64,000 nucleotides of DNA from Delphinus delphis (GCF_949987515.2 NC_082697.1:21645730-21709729), one strand, 5' to 3'. Counted from the first letter of the stretch, positions 23,583 through 35,004 are shown. Numbers and translations: made by a program. The notes: a model not told the origin generated them from the letters alone.

Positions 23583-23890
23583 AGGATGAGGGAGGGAAGG
23601 AGGGAGGGAGGGAGGCAGAGAGAGAAGCAGAGACAAAAGGAGAAGGAGAAAGGGGTAGAGACAGAGACAGAGAGACAGAGAGGGGAAAAGACAGAGTTAG
23701 AGAGTTTGAGAGAAGATGATGATCAAAGAGAAGGAGCCAGAAATGAGAGAGACAGTTGGAGGGTGAGGTAGAGAGTAGCGAGCCAGACTCAGCCAGCTGG
23801 ACAGACTGAGGGCTGGGGAGAGAGGGGACGAACAGAGAGGCAACGAACCAGGGAGGAAGGGAGGGCTGAGAGGAAAGAGAGAGACGCCAG
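23583..23890. repeat. Purine-rich (GGAGG/GAGA) low-complexity tract
   Basis: An almost pure G/A plus strand with GGGAGG and ACAGAGAGAC units. It produces meaningless charged open frames on both strands. Confidence 0.9.
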
Positions 23891-24146
23891 ATTACTCCCA
23901 GCTCCTCTCCCTCCACCGCCTGGACTTTCATCTCTGACTCGAGAAGAACCCGAGCTCCCCTTGAGGGAAGCTAGGGGCGTTTAGGCTGGAGCTGAATAAT
24001 GCATTTCACGTTCCAGGGCTATTTTATCTTTCCCTTTGTAAACCTGGGTCCTGGAGTGGAGCCTGGCTGCAGCCCGTCGCGGTGTGGAGTGGGCAGGTGA
24101 GGCACTGCTGCAGGAATGCAGGGCTGAGTTCCTGCCAAAGAATCAG

Positions 24147-24478
24147 CTGTTAGTTAAGGTGCTTGTTGTTGAGTGTTAACTGTTAATGATGGTGGTTGAC
24201 GGTTAACTAGGATGTGTTCACTGCAGACTAGCGTGTTCATTGTCAACCAAGGTTTTTGTTAAGTAACATGTTTGCAGTTTACTAGGGTGTTAATTGTTAA
24301 TAAATATGTTTGCTGTTAAGTAGGGTGTTCACTGTCAACTAGGATGTTCAACAACAAGAAAGGTTTCTGTTAAGCAGAGTGTTTGCACTTAACTAGGATG
24401 TTAATAGTTAATGAAGGTATTGGCTATTAACTAAGGTGTTAAATATTAACTAAGATGTTTGTTAATAGGATGTTTGCG
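24147..24478. repeat. 19-bp degenerate minisatellite with GTTAAC cores
   Basis: About 17 units share the theme GGTGTTNACTGTTAACTA. Clean 19-mers lie side by side, for example GGGTGTTCACTGTCAACTA, GGATGTTAATAGTTAATGA, AGGTATTGGCTATTAACTA and AGGTGTTAAATATTAACTA. Several units hold the palindrome GTTAAC. It begins after CAGCTGTTAGTTAAGG and ends at GGATGTTTGCGG. Confidence 0.9.
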
Positions 24479-24479
24479 G

Positions 24480-25559
24480 TGGCCCCAGCCTTGGCGCCTC
24501 AGTTTACATACTCCTCCCTCCTCCTTCTCATTACCTGATTCACTGGAGTGCCTCCTTTCTCCCAGCCTGGGGCTCCTCAGGACCAGTACAAGGAACTGGC
24601 TTGGTGTCAGAGCACATCCCTGCCACACCTCGAACTGGCTCCACAGATATTCCCACCCAACCCCCTGACTCCAATCTCACCTGACAACCAAGATGGAAAG
24701 TAGAACACTTCTTGAAAAGACCTACATTCATTAAAAGGAACACTTGAAGTATACACACAGCCAAATGACTGACTTGATAATGGTGGAAAGACAGGTGGGC
24801 AGGTAGAAAAACTGTTTCTTGGCCCTGAAATCCTAAAGAATGGACAGGGTGGGAGTGATGGTGGTGGGATTCCTACGTCATTTCAGGCTTTGAAGGCAGC
24901 CTGTGGATCTGCCAGGATGCGAGGGGCATTGTCTACCAGTCCTGTCCCTTCAGGCTGAAACATTCTGCTGTGTGACATCTGGAGAATGGGAGCCCCCGTG
25001 CTGATGTTCCAGGATTCCTGAGAGGCCCTGGCCCAGGAAGCCAAAGGAGGTCTGGGGTCTGACCTCCAAGCAGTCACTGACTTGCTGGGCAACACTTATC
25101 AAGTCATTGCCCTCTCTGGGCCGTGGGTGTAAAGTGGGGTTTGAACCAGTAGATGTGGGAGGGACCAGTCACCTTCACCTTTTGGGGTTGCTCGTCAAGG
25201 CCCATCTCACAGACACAGAGGCCCAGGGAGGTGGCTCTGTCCTAGGTGTGTAACCAGCCTCCTCCAGGCCCATCCGGCTCCACTCACCATCCTTGTTCCC
25301 TCCAGCTCGGCCCCTCCCCAGATCCTGTGAGCCTCCTCCAGCCCCAGGTGATGGCACTGTCAGGATGGGGTCTGCAGTCACCATCCCTGCTGCTCAGTCA
25401 GGAAACTAACTACTGTGAATGGGCGCTCCAGAGGGTGCCAAGGCTGCCCCATCAGGCCTCTGTTCGGGGCCTCCAGCCCCTCTGCCACCCCAGCCTGCTG
25501 GGTTTGGGCCAGACACACACTCACACAAATTTGCAAACACACATTTGCTGTTAGGGCAA
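24480..25559. other. Mostly unassigned interval
   Basis: A weak sense MIR lies at 25055-25150 (GCCCTCTCTGGGCCGTGGGT) and an antisense MIR-like phrase at 25195-25250. The rest is non-repeat. No coding feature is supported. Confidence 0.3.
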
Positions 25560-25985
25560 AGACCAAACCCTGACAGGCCCACTGCCCTCCTCAGCTCACC
25601 ACACTCCCACTCTCCAGCCTCACCGGCCTCCTCACCGAGCCTCCTGAGGCCCACACTGCTCCAGGCCTGGGGCTTTGGCATACACTGCTCCCGTGCTGGA
25701 ATACATGCCCCTCACCCCCTCCTCTTTGCCTAATGACTGACCCTTACTCAGCTCAAACACCAATTCTCTAGGAAGCCCTCCCTGAGCCATGGTCCTGCTC
25801 AGATCTCCCTGTTTTATGCTCTCCTTGGAAGCACTGGGCAGAGCTGCAATGACGAGACATGTGAGTGTGGGATGTTTTTCTCTCTCGTCTCCATTAGGCT
25901 GGGCACTCCCTGAGACCGGGTCAGTTCATGCATTTATGCAATGAAGGAATAAGTAGATAAAGAAATGAATGAATAATGGTCAAGT
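25560..25985 (+). repeat. L2 LINE 3' end
   Basis: GACTGACCCTTACTCAGCTC then CTAGGAAGCCCTCCCTGAGC and GAATGAATAATGG at the end. Confidence 0.85.
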
Positions 25986-26029
25986 CTTTATGTATACACA
26001 CTCGGAGAGAGAGAGAAGTATGCAAACAC

Positions 26030-26165
26030 GCAGGACTTGGAATTAGGAGACCCAAAATCAAATCCCACTTGCTCCTTTCAGACTAGGTGACACAGAGAAG
26101 TGACTTGACCACTCCAAGGCTCAGTTTCCCCATTTGCAAGATCGGGATAAATAAATAATCCCTGG
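26030..26165 (+). repeat. MIR fragment
   Basis: AATCAAATCCCACTTGCTCC and CTCAGTTTCCCCATTTGCAA. Confidence 0.75.
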
Positions 26166-26364
26166 AGTGAAATGGGTAATGAAATGCACTGGAAAGTGCC
26201 CCAAGCTGGTCCCACCACAGGGATGCTGCCCAGTCCTCGCACACATACACTCAGCCCTGGCACCCCCAGGCCAGAGGCAGAGCTCTCAACTGGCGCCCTG
26301 GCTGGTGCCTCTTAGCCAGGCAGAGCGCACAGCTGTGGCTGTCAGTCCACACAGTGGGCCACCC

Positions 26365-26592
26365 TGACCGAACACTTGACGGGCACTTTCTTATTTAATT
26401 CTCTCAACAGCACCATGAGAGAACAGGTACCTCTACCCACCCCATTTTACAGAGAAAAAGACTGAGGCTCTGAGAACTGGTTTAGGATGTTTGGGGAAGG
26501 AGAAGGAGGCCCTGTGTGAGCCCCATCTCTGCAACTCCACCTCCGTACTTCCTTTGTAGCTCTCTCTCTCTCTCTTTTGCTCTCTCTCTCCC
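26365..26592 (-). repeat. MIR fragment followed by a (CT)n tract
   Basis: CTTATTTAATTCTCTCAACA then CCCATTTTACAGAGAAAAAG is antisense MIR (to 26480). A CTCTCT run occupies 26560-26592. Confidence 0.75.
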
Positions 26593-26689
26593 CTGCTGCT
26601 GGCATCTTTCCCCACCTCTGGCCACCCTTCTCATCCCTCACCAGCCGCCACCTTCCTCTCCTCCCACAAGAGAATAAAGAGAGCTGGGG

Positions 26690-26850
26690 ACAGGCTTTGG
26701 CTTGGCCTGGGCTCTGCCCAGCTCTGCCACTCCCTAGCAGTGTGATGCTGGCCAAGTTGTGCTTCATTTTCCCTAACTGCAAAGTGGGGGGAATAATAAT
26801 ACCACCTAGGGTTGTTGTAAGAAATAAATGAGCTGATACAAGTGGAATGG
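26690..26850 (+). repeat. MIR SINE
   Basis: CTGCCACTCCCTAGCAGTGT then GATGCTGGCCAAGTTG and AATAATAATACCACCTAGGG. Confidence 0.85.
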
Positions 26851-26899
26851 ACACTGGATGCCCCAAACCCCTTTAACCTGTTCTGTGTGCTCATACCTC

Positions 26900-27200
26900 A
26901 CCTCCTATGGGTTTGCAAACCTTATTCAGAGGCCTGACCTTGCACTGAAGTGCCTGAGTCTATGTACCCCTGGAGGGGCCCATAGCCAATGACTGACAGG
27001 TACAGGAGTATGAAAGTCCAGTTAATTTCCTTCCAGGTAGGACAAACTCTGAGGCATTCCTCACACTGCAGAGCTCCCCATGGGATCACGCTGCTCCCTT
27101 ACCCACACCTTATCTGGAAACAATTTCTTAATAAATTTCTTGCAAAGAAATCTTGATCTCCAGGTCTGCTTCTGGGGGCCCTGGCCTAAGCAACAAGTCA
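26900..27200 (-). repeat. Interspersed repeat 'family A' (unassigned), antisense
   Basis: GCAAAGAAATCTTGATCTCC then AGGTCTGCTTCTGGGGGCCC, with GAGCTCCCCATGGGATCACG further left. Reverse-complemented, the right end matches the family-A start and the left part matches the text right of the LTR at 2763-2990. Confidence 0.65.
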
Positions 27201-27249
27201 AGCTGTTCAGCCTGGGCCTGGCTCAGAGGACAGGCTCAATCCATTTTAC

Positions 27250-27395
27250 CTACTATCATTTTAATTTTTGGCAACTGGAAACAAATACCTTTGTCTCTCG
27301 AGGTCTTAATTTCCTCATCTGTAAAATGGGCACATTGATACCTGCTCTGCATAAACCTGCAGTGAAAAACTGACTGAACAAATAAACACATGTCC
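27250..27395 (+). repeat. MIR fragment
   Basis: GTCTTAATTTCCTCATCTGT then AAAATGGGCACATTGATACC. Confidence 0.75.
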
Positions 27396-28557
27396 CACCT
27401 TAGCTGAGGAGTAGCCCTGGGGGAAAGCACAGTTTCTGCCCTTCTTTGTCCCAGCTGCCCTCCTAAGTCCCAGCAGCTAGGAATCCCCGCCTCTGTCCCT
27501 GCCATGCTTCCCTGACCCAGAGGAAGAAGCCTCTGATTCCCTCCCTTATAAGCAGGAAGGCTTCCCATCAGACTCCCGATATGCTGAAATCAGCTCAGCC
27601 CTCATCCTGTTTGAACAACTGCCTTCATAGCCACAACCTCCCCCCAGCCCTTCCAGATGCAACTACAGCGGCCTGGGCAGCCACCCCATCCCAAGATGTG
27701 CTACAGCCAGCTTTTGCTAGGTCATAAGAGACAACTGGTAAATTGTTGGGAATTTTGAGAACTGGTGGTTAAACTGTTGGCAACTTGAATTGGCCACAGT
27801 GGGAATATTTCCATCATGGAAACTGGCAAATGCTACAAACCAGGCTTCTTTTGAAGAGCTGGTTTACCAGCACACAATGAGCTTTATACCTTTAGCAGAC
27901 CCCCACCTGAGCCCCAGTGCTATCTGGATGCATGTGGTCTTTTCACAGATTTCTTTTCTGTGGGTAGATGGTTCACCTTGGGAACCAAAAAAAAGATTTC
28001 GTATCTCCCTCTCGGCACCTCCACCTTTCCATATATGTTCCTCATAAAAAAAAAAAAGCCCATCTTGATCTCTTTAAAGATTTCTTGACTCAAAGGGTCT
28101 TAAGAATGTTGACTCCCAGAAACTCCAAGTTATAGAAACTTTAGATTCTGGAATCCTGAAATCTTTGACTCCTGATCTTAGACTTGGAGTATCCCATTTA
28201 GGGGAGTCACATCTTATTGGAGGATTTGGTTCCAGAGTTAGCAGGTGAGCAAATATTCCAACCCAGGACAGTCAAACTAACCCCCTCCCCCTGTAAATTC
28301 TTCAGGAGACCCCATGCTGGAGCCATCCACTGCTCAGTGAGTCCAGGGATGGAACGAATCCCTGCGTTTTCAGTTGAGCTGAAGATCAAATATTTGGTGT
28401 GAGTTTAGGGGCTATGGTGTAGTAAAGTACATATCTTTAAACCCTGGAATGTCACTCAAGGTGGCAAGATGCCGCAGGCACCATGAGAGGTACCTAGGAG
28501 GCAAAGCCACATTCCTGCCATCTTACATTCTCGTGACATATGCGGAAACCCCAAACT
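27396..28557. other. Unassigned interval
   Basis: No gene seen. 28080-28200 has repeated short phrases of the type ATTCTGGAATCC/CTTTAGATTC. 27725-27880 has repeated AACTGGTAAATTG/AACTGGTGGTTAAACTG wording that may be an old DNA transposon. Confidence 0.3.
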
Positions 28558-28592
28558 GCTCTCTCCCTCTCTCTCCCTCTCTCTCCCTCTGC
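28558..28592. repeat. (CTCTCC)n simple repeat
   Basis: TCTCCCTCTC hexamer units in tandem. Confidence 0.9.
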
Positions 28593-28599
28593 AGTCATA

Positions 28600-28830
28600 G
28601 TTGAAGCTCTATATAGTCTTCAATCGAAGAAAATTAAAATCACAGACGTTTGGGGGTGGAAGGGACCTCACAGCCAGGCCCTGTCAAATGCTGAAGTCTC
28701 CTGTACAGCATACCCCCAAAGAGTTCATTCGGCATCTGTGTGAATTCCTTCGGTGGTAGGGAGTTCACCACCTTGCAAGGTAGGTCTTAGCACTTTGGCT
28801 CACCTTTAGTTATATTGTTGGAACAAGAGG
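28600..28830 (+). repeat. Possible CR1/L3-like fragment
   Basis: GGTGGAAGGGACCTCACAGC then GGGAGTTCACCACCTTGCAA resembles old CR1/L3-type 3' ends. Weak. The interval 28,831-29,059 is non-repeat. Confidence 0.35.
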
Positions 28831-29059
28831 TACCTATAGCTCTGATCATTATTGACCATCTCAAAGCTCCTCCCCGCAGCAGCTGGGACACGGAGAAAAT
28901 TAAGCCCCGCCTGGATGGGGAGCCCTAAAGTGCCAGTGTTGAGATAGAAATGATGCTCTGGGCACTCGGAGAAGGACCAGTCACTCTAATGAGCCTGATG
29001 AGCCCCTTGAAACCACTCCCCCCCAGTTTTGCATGTAATTTCTGAATATTCATGGACCC

Positions 29060-29190
29060 CTAAAGTCCCATGAGCCAGTCCAAATCTCTTATAATATAGA
29101 TGAAAAAATTGCAGCCCAAGATCAAGGTCACACAGCACCTAACGGGCAGAGTCAGGATCCAAACCTGCATCTTCTGCCTCAGATCCTGCC
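29060..29190 (-). repeat. MIR fragment
   Basis: AGATCAAGGTCACACAGCAC then CAGAGTCAGGATCCAAACCT. The interval 29,191-29,424 is non-repeat and G/C-rich. Confidence 0.75.
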
Positions 29191-29424
29191 GACTCCCCTC
29201 ACCCCACTCGCGCATCAGGCCCCTTTTCCCAGCCCAGCCTAGACAAGCCCAGAATCTGAGATCTAAAGAGAGCCTCCCCGCCACTGCTCTCCCAGCACCG
29301 CCCCCATCACCGGGGTTGGTGGCGGTGGGGCAAGTTAGATCTGCACGACAGCCCTCAAACACGGGAGCCACGGGAGACCTTGGTGTGTACCCAGGCCACC
29401 GAAGGGGCGGACAGCTGGGCCGGG

Positions 29425-29765
29425 TGATGGGTGGTTTTAATATTTAAACACAGTTTGCTGCTGCACAGCCAAAGGCAAAAGCAGCTTCCTCCTTTTCCTT
29501 CTCCTTCCTTCCTTCCTTCCTTTCCTTCTTTTAAATCTTTAATGTCTCCCGCCAGCCCACCAGTGGGGGAGGTGTTGTTGGAGTGTCATATTTCAAAGGG
29601 TTGCCACAGCTGGAGGGATATTTAGAGCATTTTCAGCCAATCCATTGTGTATAAATATATATATATATATATTTCATTATCCCCTTCGGGTCTGCCGGAG
29701 AATATATTCTTTTAATATGTGTAATATATTTGAGCTGCTACATGACTCGTAGAGGGGAGGGAGGG
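29425..29765. promoter_or_regulatory. Candidate conserved noncoding element, AT-rich and non-repeat
   Basis: Dense short motifs lie in unique sequence: GGTTTTAATATTTAAACACA, CATATTTCAAAGGGTTGCCA (TCF/LEF-like TTCAAAGG), CAGCCAATCCATTGTG and TCTTTTAATATGTGTAATAT. A CTTCC run (29505-29525) and a TA run (29655-29672) are embedded. There is no open frame of note. Conservation cannot be tested here. Confidence 0.45.
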
Positions 29766-30064
29766 AGGTTGGCCCACAACTGACATTTTAGAGGCATTTC
29801 CAGGCGAGAGAAACAGCTGACTTTGGGAAAGGGGAGGGCTCCACTCAGCTGAGGTTGGCCTCTGGGGTCCTGTCGCGGGGAGGGAATGGAGTCTAAAGTC
29901 AGATCCCTACCTTGTGTCTGAGCCCCGCGTGGCTATTTATTTGGTCCTTTGAGATGGTTCATCTGACCCTTTTGGGTATCCATAGCTTTCCGCTGCTCAG
30001 TAGTATTCAGCGATAACAAAGGATTGGGGGGCAACATTTCCCAGATCTGCTGCAGCTGCAGATG

Positions 30065-30235
30065 TTCAAGGTTATATGCTAGCTGTGTGACCTTGGGCAA
30101 GCTGCTTAAACTCTCTGAACCTTAGTGCCTTCGTCCGTAAAAGGAGATTGCAGGCCTGCCTTGCAGGGTGAAATCAGATGGTGTATGTGAACGTGGAAAG
30201 AGATTGCCAAGAGAGCGCTCACAACTGGGGATGTG
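30065..30235 (+). repeat. MIR SINE
   Basis: Sense MIR: GCTAGCTGTGTGACCTTGGG then CAAGCTGCTTAAACTCTCTG. Confidence 0.85.
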
Positions 30236-30865
30236 ACCCAGTTATGGGGCGGGGTGGAGGGGGTGAGAAAGGGCTTCCCTGGAGAAGTACCAGAGACCTA
30301 AGGGATGACTCCAGATGAAGAGGGTCGGGGAGAGAAAATATTCCATTCTCTCCCAAGCCAATATTCCACACCTCCCAGGCCAGCAAGGCAAGGGATCTTT
30401 AGACCATTTGAGACCCCCTAGCGGGATGAGTACAGAATGAACTGGGCTGCCCTCAGCTGGCGGGCTTAGCTTGGAGTGAGCCTGGGGCCTGAGTGGCCCT
30501 CAGGGCCTCAGCCTCCCTCGCCTTAACCTCTGCAAGTACATCGTGCAAGGACTTGAACCTCCATATCCTGTTTTGCTTGCCAGTTCCTCTTGGTGATTCC
30601 CCCAATCGCTTCCCAGGAAGCAGAGTAATATCTTCCTTGGTAGCTGGCATCATTTAGAAACGAGGTCAAAATTAAAAGGTGGCTTTTTTTCCCTGGCATT
30701 TCTCAGCATCTCAGAATCTCCAGAAGCCTCTGCCCCTTTGTGTCTCTCAGGGCTCCCTCCCCATCCTCTTGCCACTGCCTCTTCCCTCACCTGGGTAGAG
30801 TCACCTGGCAGAGGAAGACAGGGGTCACCAGGGTCCCAGTGGGAACAGAAACCCTGAGCTCTGGG
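30236..30865. other. Mostly unassigned interval
   Basis: A short antisense L2-like phrase occurs at 30265-30330 (AAAGGGCTTCCCTGGAGAAG). The rest is non-repeat with no gene seen. Confidence 0.3.
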
Positions 30866-31025
30866 GCAGGGCCTCCCACACGTAGACCCAGACCAGCCGA
30901 ATCAGCACCACCTGGAAGCTTCTGAGTCAGTAGATTTGGGGCCCAGGGATATTTCCCAACACTCCAGAGTGATGCTAAGGCCAGACCAAGTTTAGGAGCC
31001 TTAATCCTTGAGTTCAGAACCACAA
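30866..31025 (+). repeat. MER5-like hAT (Charlie) DNA-transposon remnant
   Basis: AATCAGCACCACCTGGAAGC then TTGGGGCCCAGGGATATTTC and GAGTTCAGAACCAC fits the MER5 pattern. It is diverged. Confidence 0.5.
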
Positions 31026-31129
31026 CCCACCCCCAAAGGCAGGGGAATGCAGAGGCAGGGCTGGACTCCGCTCTGGGATCCCTAAGTTTCTGCCAGCAGT
31101 TCTTAACTTCTGTGACTCTCGCCACCAGC

Positions 31130-32125
31130 TTTCCTCACAGCCTCCCCCATCTCAGCAAAGGGCACTTCCAACCACCTAATTTTTTAAGGCATCATCTTGG
31201 ATTCTTCCCTGTCCCCTACCTCTCATCTAACAGAAGAACCATCACCCCTGCTTTAAAATATATCCAGGATCCACAACCTCCCTGGCTACCACCCTGAGGC
31301 ACCAGCATTTCTCCCCTGAATTATTGCAACAGCTTCCTCTCTGGTCTTCCAGCTTCCATTCATGCCCTGCCCCAGCCTATTCTCCATCCAGCAGCCAGAA
31401 GGATCTTTTAAAAATATGAATCTGACCGTTTTCCTTGCCCTATTCCACCCTTTCCACTTGCCTCACCTTTGCATGACGGGCTCCATCTCATCTTTCGGCT
31501 CCTGGTTTAAATGCTGCCTCAGTAGAGTCCCTCCCCTGACAGTTCCAGCTAAGGGCAGCCTCCCTCTCCTCAGTTATTCCTTTTTTTTTCTTTTTTAAAA
31601 TTTATTTATTTTATTTGTTTATTTTTGGCTGTGTTGGGTCTTTGTTGCTGCACGCGGGCTTTCTCTAGTTGCGGCGAGCGAGGGCTACTCTTCATCGCGG
31701 TGCGCAGGTTTCTCATTGCGGTGGCTTCTCTTGTTGAGGAGCACGGGCTCTAGGTGCATGGACTTCAGTAGTTGTGGCACGCGGGCTTCAGTAGTTGTGG
31801 CTCAAGGACTCCGTTGCTCCACGGCATATGGGATCTTCCCGGACCAGGGCTCGAACCCGTGTCCCCTGCATTGGCAGGTGGATTCTTAACCACTGCGCCA
31901 CCAGGGAAGCCCCTCAGTTATGCTTTATCTCTGCCCTTTCTTGGTTTCCTTCACAGCACTGATCCCAATTTGTAATTATTTGTTTGTTGTTTACTTGTTG
32001 GACACTCTGTCTCCCCGCTCAGGATGGTGAGGTCCCCAGGGCAGGGCCTCATTTTCCTGTTTACTGCTGTCTCCCCTGGACCCAGCACAAAGCCTGCTGC
32101 CCTGTGGGGGCCCCATATAAATTTC
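31130..32125 (+). repeat. L2 LINE, interrupted by a CHR-1 SINE
   Basis: Left part: GAATTATTGCAACAGCTTCC then TCTCTGGTCTTCCAGC and CAGCCAGAAGGATCTTTTAA. Right part: GTTTACTTGTTGGACACTCT then GGCAGGGCCTCATTTTCC. Confidence 0.9.
31581..31911 (-). mobile_element. CHR-1-type SINE
   Basis: The antisense copy ends GCGCCACCAGGGAAGCCC. CCTCAGTTAT at 31568-31577 and again from 31912 is its target-site duplication. Confidence 0.95.
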
Positions 32126-32759
32126 TGGAAGAACAGATACTTGATTGGCCCAATTCATCATTTTGAGTCAGGCTGCTTAGGTAATAAAAATACACACTCT
32201 TGGGTCATATCACCATCCCATTTTCCAAGTGAGCAGGGTCCAGTGAGCAGGGTGGTCTCGTCTAGAAGTGGTTGTCTGGACAGGGCAAGGATGGAGTCCC
32301 CAGGACATGGTCCAGCCACCTCTTAAGCCTCTAGCCTGAGCAAGGGTGAAGCAGAAAGGACAGGAGAGAACTGGAGGTGCTGGTTCCCTACATACCCATT
32401 TTACAGAGGAGTAAACATCTCATCTTCAATCCCTTCAACCCCTCCCTTATATTGGGCAACCTCCAGAGGGGCGCCTCCCCAGCCTTGCCCTCCAGACCTC
32501 ACCCCTGGGCTCACAGACTCCCCAGCAGCTAATGAAGGACTTAGAGGGGATTGAGAGTTCGAGTCCATCCCTCTGCCTCAGAGCAAGTCTGAGCGGCCCA
32601 GCTAGACGGCAGTACTCCCACCCTATCTCCGAGAGACGCCCTCTTTTCCCACACTACGTCTGGAGATTTGGGACTGGGATTTAGGAGATCTGAGTAGCCT
32701 CCCTCCCCTTTTCTGGGCCTCAGTTTCCCTTTCTGGACTAGGGGAGGTATTGTGAGGTT
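32126..32759. other. Mostly unassigned interval
   Basis: Contains a weak sense MIR at about 32655-32755 (GGGCCTCAGTTTCCCTTTCT). Otherwise nothing recognisable. Confidence 0.35.
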
Positions 32760-33010
32760 GCGGGAGTCTCACACGAGGCCGAGCGGTATCTCTCGAGGTC
32801 CCAGTCCGCCCTCCGCCCGCGGCAGACGAGCGTGGATGGGGCGCCGCTTCTCCGTGGAGCGCTGCCGCCCCCTGCTGGAAAGAGGCGGGAGGGCAGACCT
32901 AGCCCTGGCCGCCGCGGGTGCTGTCTGCCGGCGGAGGGCCGCGTGGCCTCCCGGGTGGACAGCGCCCCAGGGGCCTGGAACCACGGGTGGCTGCCGAGAG
33001 ATTCGGACAC
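32760..33010. promoter_or_regulatory. Small CpG cluster with a CTCF-like site, far from any gene
   Basis: About 250 bp are CpG-dense (CTCGAGGTCCCAGTCCGCCC, GGCCGCCGCGGGTGCTGTCT). CCGCCCCCTGCTGG at 32865-32878 matches the CTCF core in reverse orientation (consensus C-C-x-C-x-A-G-G/A-x-G-G-C on the other strand). No exon is recognisable. A frame on either strand of ~90 codons exists but is expected in such GC-rich DNA. Confidence 0.55.
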
Positions 33011-33324
33011 ATGGAGACACAGATACATTCTAGGCCCACCCTAAAACATGGGCCCAATACCACCCGGGCCCTTCCAATGGTCCCAGGAGCCCAGAAAAGC
33101 ACCAGGAGACTGTCAGGAAATTCCGCGTGTGGGGTTTAAGACCCCTGGAGCCACCATGTCATGATTTCTCCTCTCCTCTGTACACTGTTCCCCTGCGGGG
33201 TTCAGAAAGTGTCAGTCTCTCCCAGGAACCACAGCAGGAACCTGCCACTTGGGAGGAGGACCCCAAAATCCAGCAGATCCCTGGCTCAGAGCCCTTACAT
33301 TTGGAAATCAGCCCTGCCGGCTTC

Positions 33325-34185
33325 TTATTCATTCATTGTGGGCATGCCACGTGTTTGCTGGGCAGTATTCACATCAGGTGGTGAGCAAAGTCCTACCCTG
33401 ATGACACGTAGTGGGGAAGATGGACCATATACAAAAAGCAAGCAAATAGGTAACATAATCCCAGTTGATTATGCAGCAGTTCTACTGCTCGGCATACCCA
33501 AGAGAAGTGAAAATATTTGTCCATATGTCCACACACACACTTGCATGTGAATGTTCATAGTAGCTTTAATTCTGATCGTTGAGAACTGGACACAGCCCAG
33601 GTGTCCTTCAACAAGAAAGTGAACAAACCACCTGAAGTACAACCGTACGATGGAATACAACTCAGTCATAAAACTGCATGAACTACCCCTACGCACAACA
33701 GAGTGCGTGAATCTCAAAAGCATTACACTGAGCAAAAGAGCACGTGCCGAATTATTCCATGTGAAATTCTAGAAAAGGAGAAGCTGAGATACAGTGACAG
33801 AGAGTGGGCTAGTGGGTCCCTGGGGCAGGGAGAAAGCCATCTAACTGAACTCTGCGGGGGTGATAGAAACGTTGATTCCCGTGCTGGTTACGGACATACA
33901 TATTTATCAAAACTCATCACGCTGCACACTTTAAATGAGTGTCTTGTATGTAAGTTATACCTCAATAAAGTTGATTTTTTAAAAGATGCAATGCCAACAG
34001 CTATAAAGACAATAGGATGAATGGAGAAAGGATATATTTAGGATAATGTGGTCAGAGATGCCTCTCTGAGGAGCTGATATTCAAACTGAGAATTGAAATA
34101 GGCAAGCTGGACTTGGCTGTATCTTAGGGGAAACATCTCAGGAGCAAGACCAGCAAGGGCAAAGGTCCTGAGGCAGGAAAGACCC
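33325..34185 (-). repeat. L2 LINE fragment (antisense) split by an L1M insertion
   Basis: TTATTCATTCATTGTGGGCA before the L1M, and GAGGAGCTGATATTCAAACT then GGCAAAGGTCCTGAGGCAGG after it, are parts of one antisense L2. Confidence 0.65.
33455..33985 (+). repeat. L1M LINE 3' end
   Basis: Sense L1M: CAGGTGTCCTTCAACAAGAA, GATGGAATACAACTCAGTCA, GCTGCACACTTTAAATGAGT and the terminal GTTATACCTCAATAAAGTTG. Confidence 0.9.
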
Positions 34186-34439
34186 TCCCTTCATGCCCCA
34201 AATAACTGAAACAAAGCTTATACCATCACATACCGAAGGGCTGCCAACTTCTGGCCTAAATAAAACAATAAAAAGGGGGCTTGCTCCCCCTTCATGCTGG
34301 TCTTGGTTTTCTGGTTGTGCCCACAGACTGCTGTAAGTGGTGTGCTAATAGGGCCCACTCCAGCTCTGGGTTTCAACTGGGTGAATGAAACCTGCAGCTC
34401 CAGGGCAGGAGGGGGAAGTAGGGGTGTCCCTGGCATTTC

Positions 34440-34880
34440 TTGCCTCTCTGTCTCGGGTTCCCATGAAAGCAGACTCTGAGACAAAGGTTAGGATGCAGGT
34501 GATTTCTGTGGGAGGTGCTCCCAGGAAGCACAGTTTGAGAGCAGAAAGCGAGCCTGGGAAGGGAAGAAAGCCAGTGCAGGGTTGTTAAGGAGGAGGTCCC
34601 TGCTGTGTGCAACTGGGGCTGATCTGGCTGGAGGCCTCCGGGACCCCACCTGGAGCACATGGTCGAGGGCCAGTCCTGGGGCATGAACTCCTTGGTGAGC
34701 CCCGCTGCCCGATGTGTGTGGGCTGACCTGCTTCTGGCCAGAGAATGCCCTCAGGCAGAGAGATACAGAAAGATGTCAGTGAGGGCAGTACTGTCTGCGG
34801 GCCACCTCCAGGATGGGGCAAGGGAGGGGTGGGGGCAGGGCACCAACCACATCTGCTACAGCATCTGACTGGAGACACGG
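34440..34880 (+). repeat. Interspersed repeat 'family A' (unassigned)
   Basis: CGGGTTCCCATGAAAGCAGA then CTCTGAGACAAAGGTTAGGA, GGGAGGTGCTCCCAGGAAGC and GAAGAAAGCCAGTGCAGGGT. The same text order occurs at 870-1190. The interval 34,186-34,439 is unassigned. Confidence 0.7.
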
Positions 34881-35004
34881 GGCAGGAGGTATAAAGCGTT
34901 CTGCAATTTTTATTTCATTGCAGGTTATAAGGATCTGAATCTTATAAGGTACAGCCGCTCTAACATGGCTGACCCTAGCACCTCCTGTTAGAAGCAGCCT
35001 GGTC

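Noticed and set aside
23439..23931. Charged or Ser/Leu-rich open frames on both strands
   Set aside because: Products of the purine-rich low-complexity tract (23583-23890).
24147..24478. CRISPR-like array
   Set aside because: Repeats are contiguous, degenerate and lack unique spacers, and the genome is mammalian. It is a minisatellite.
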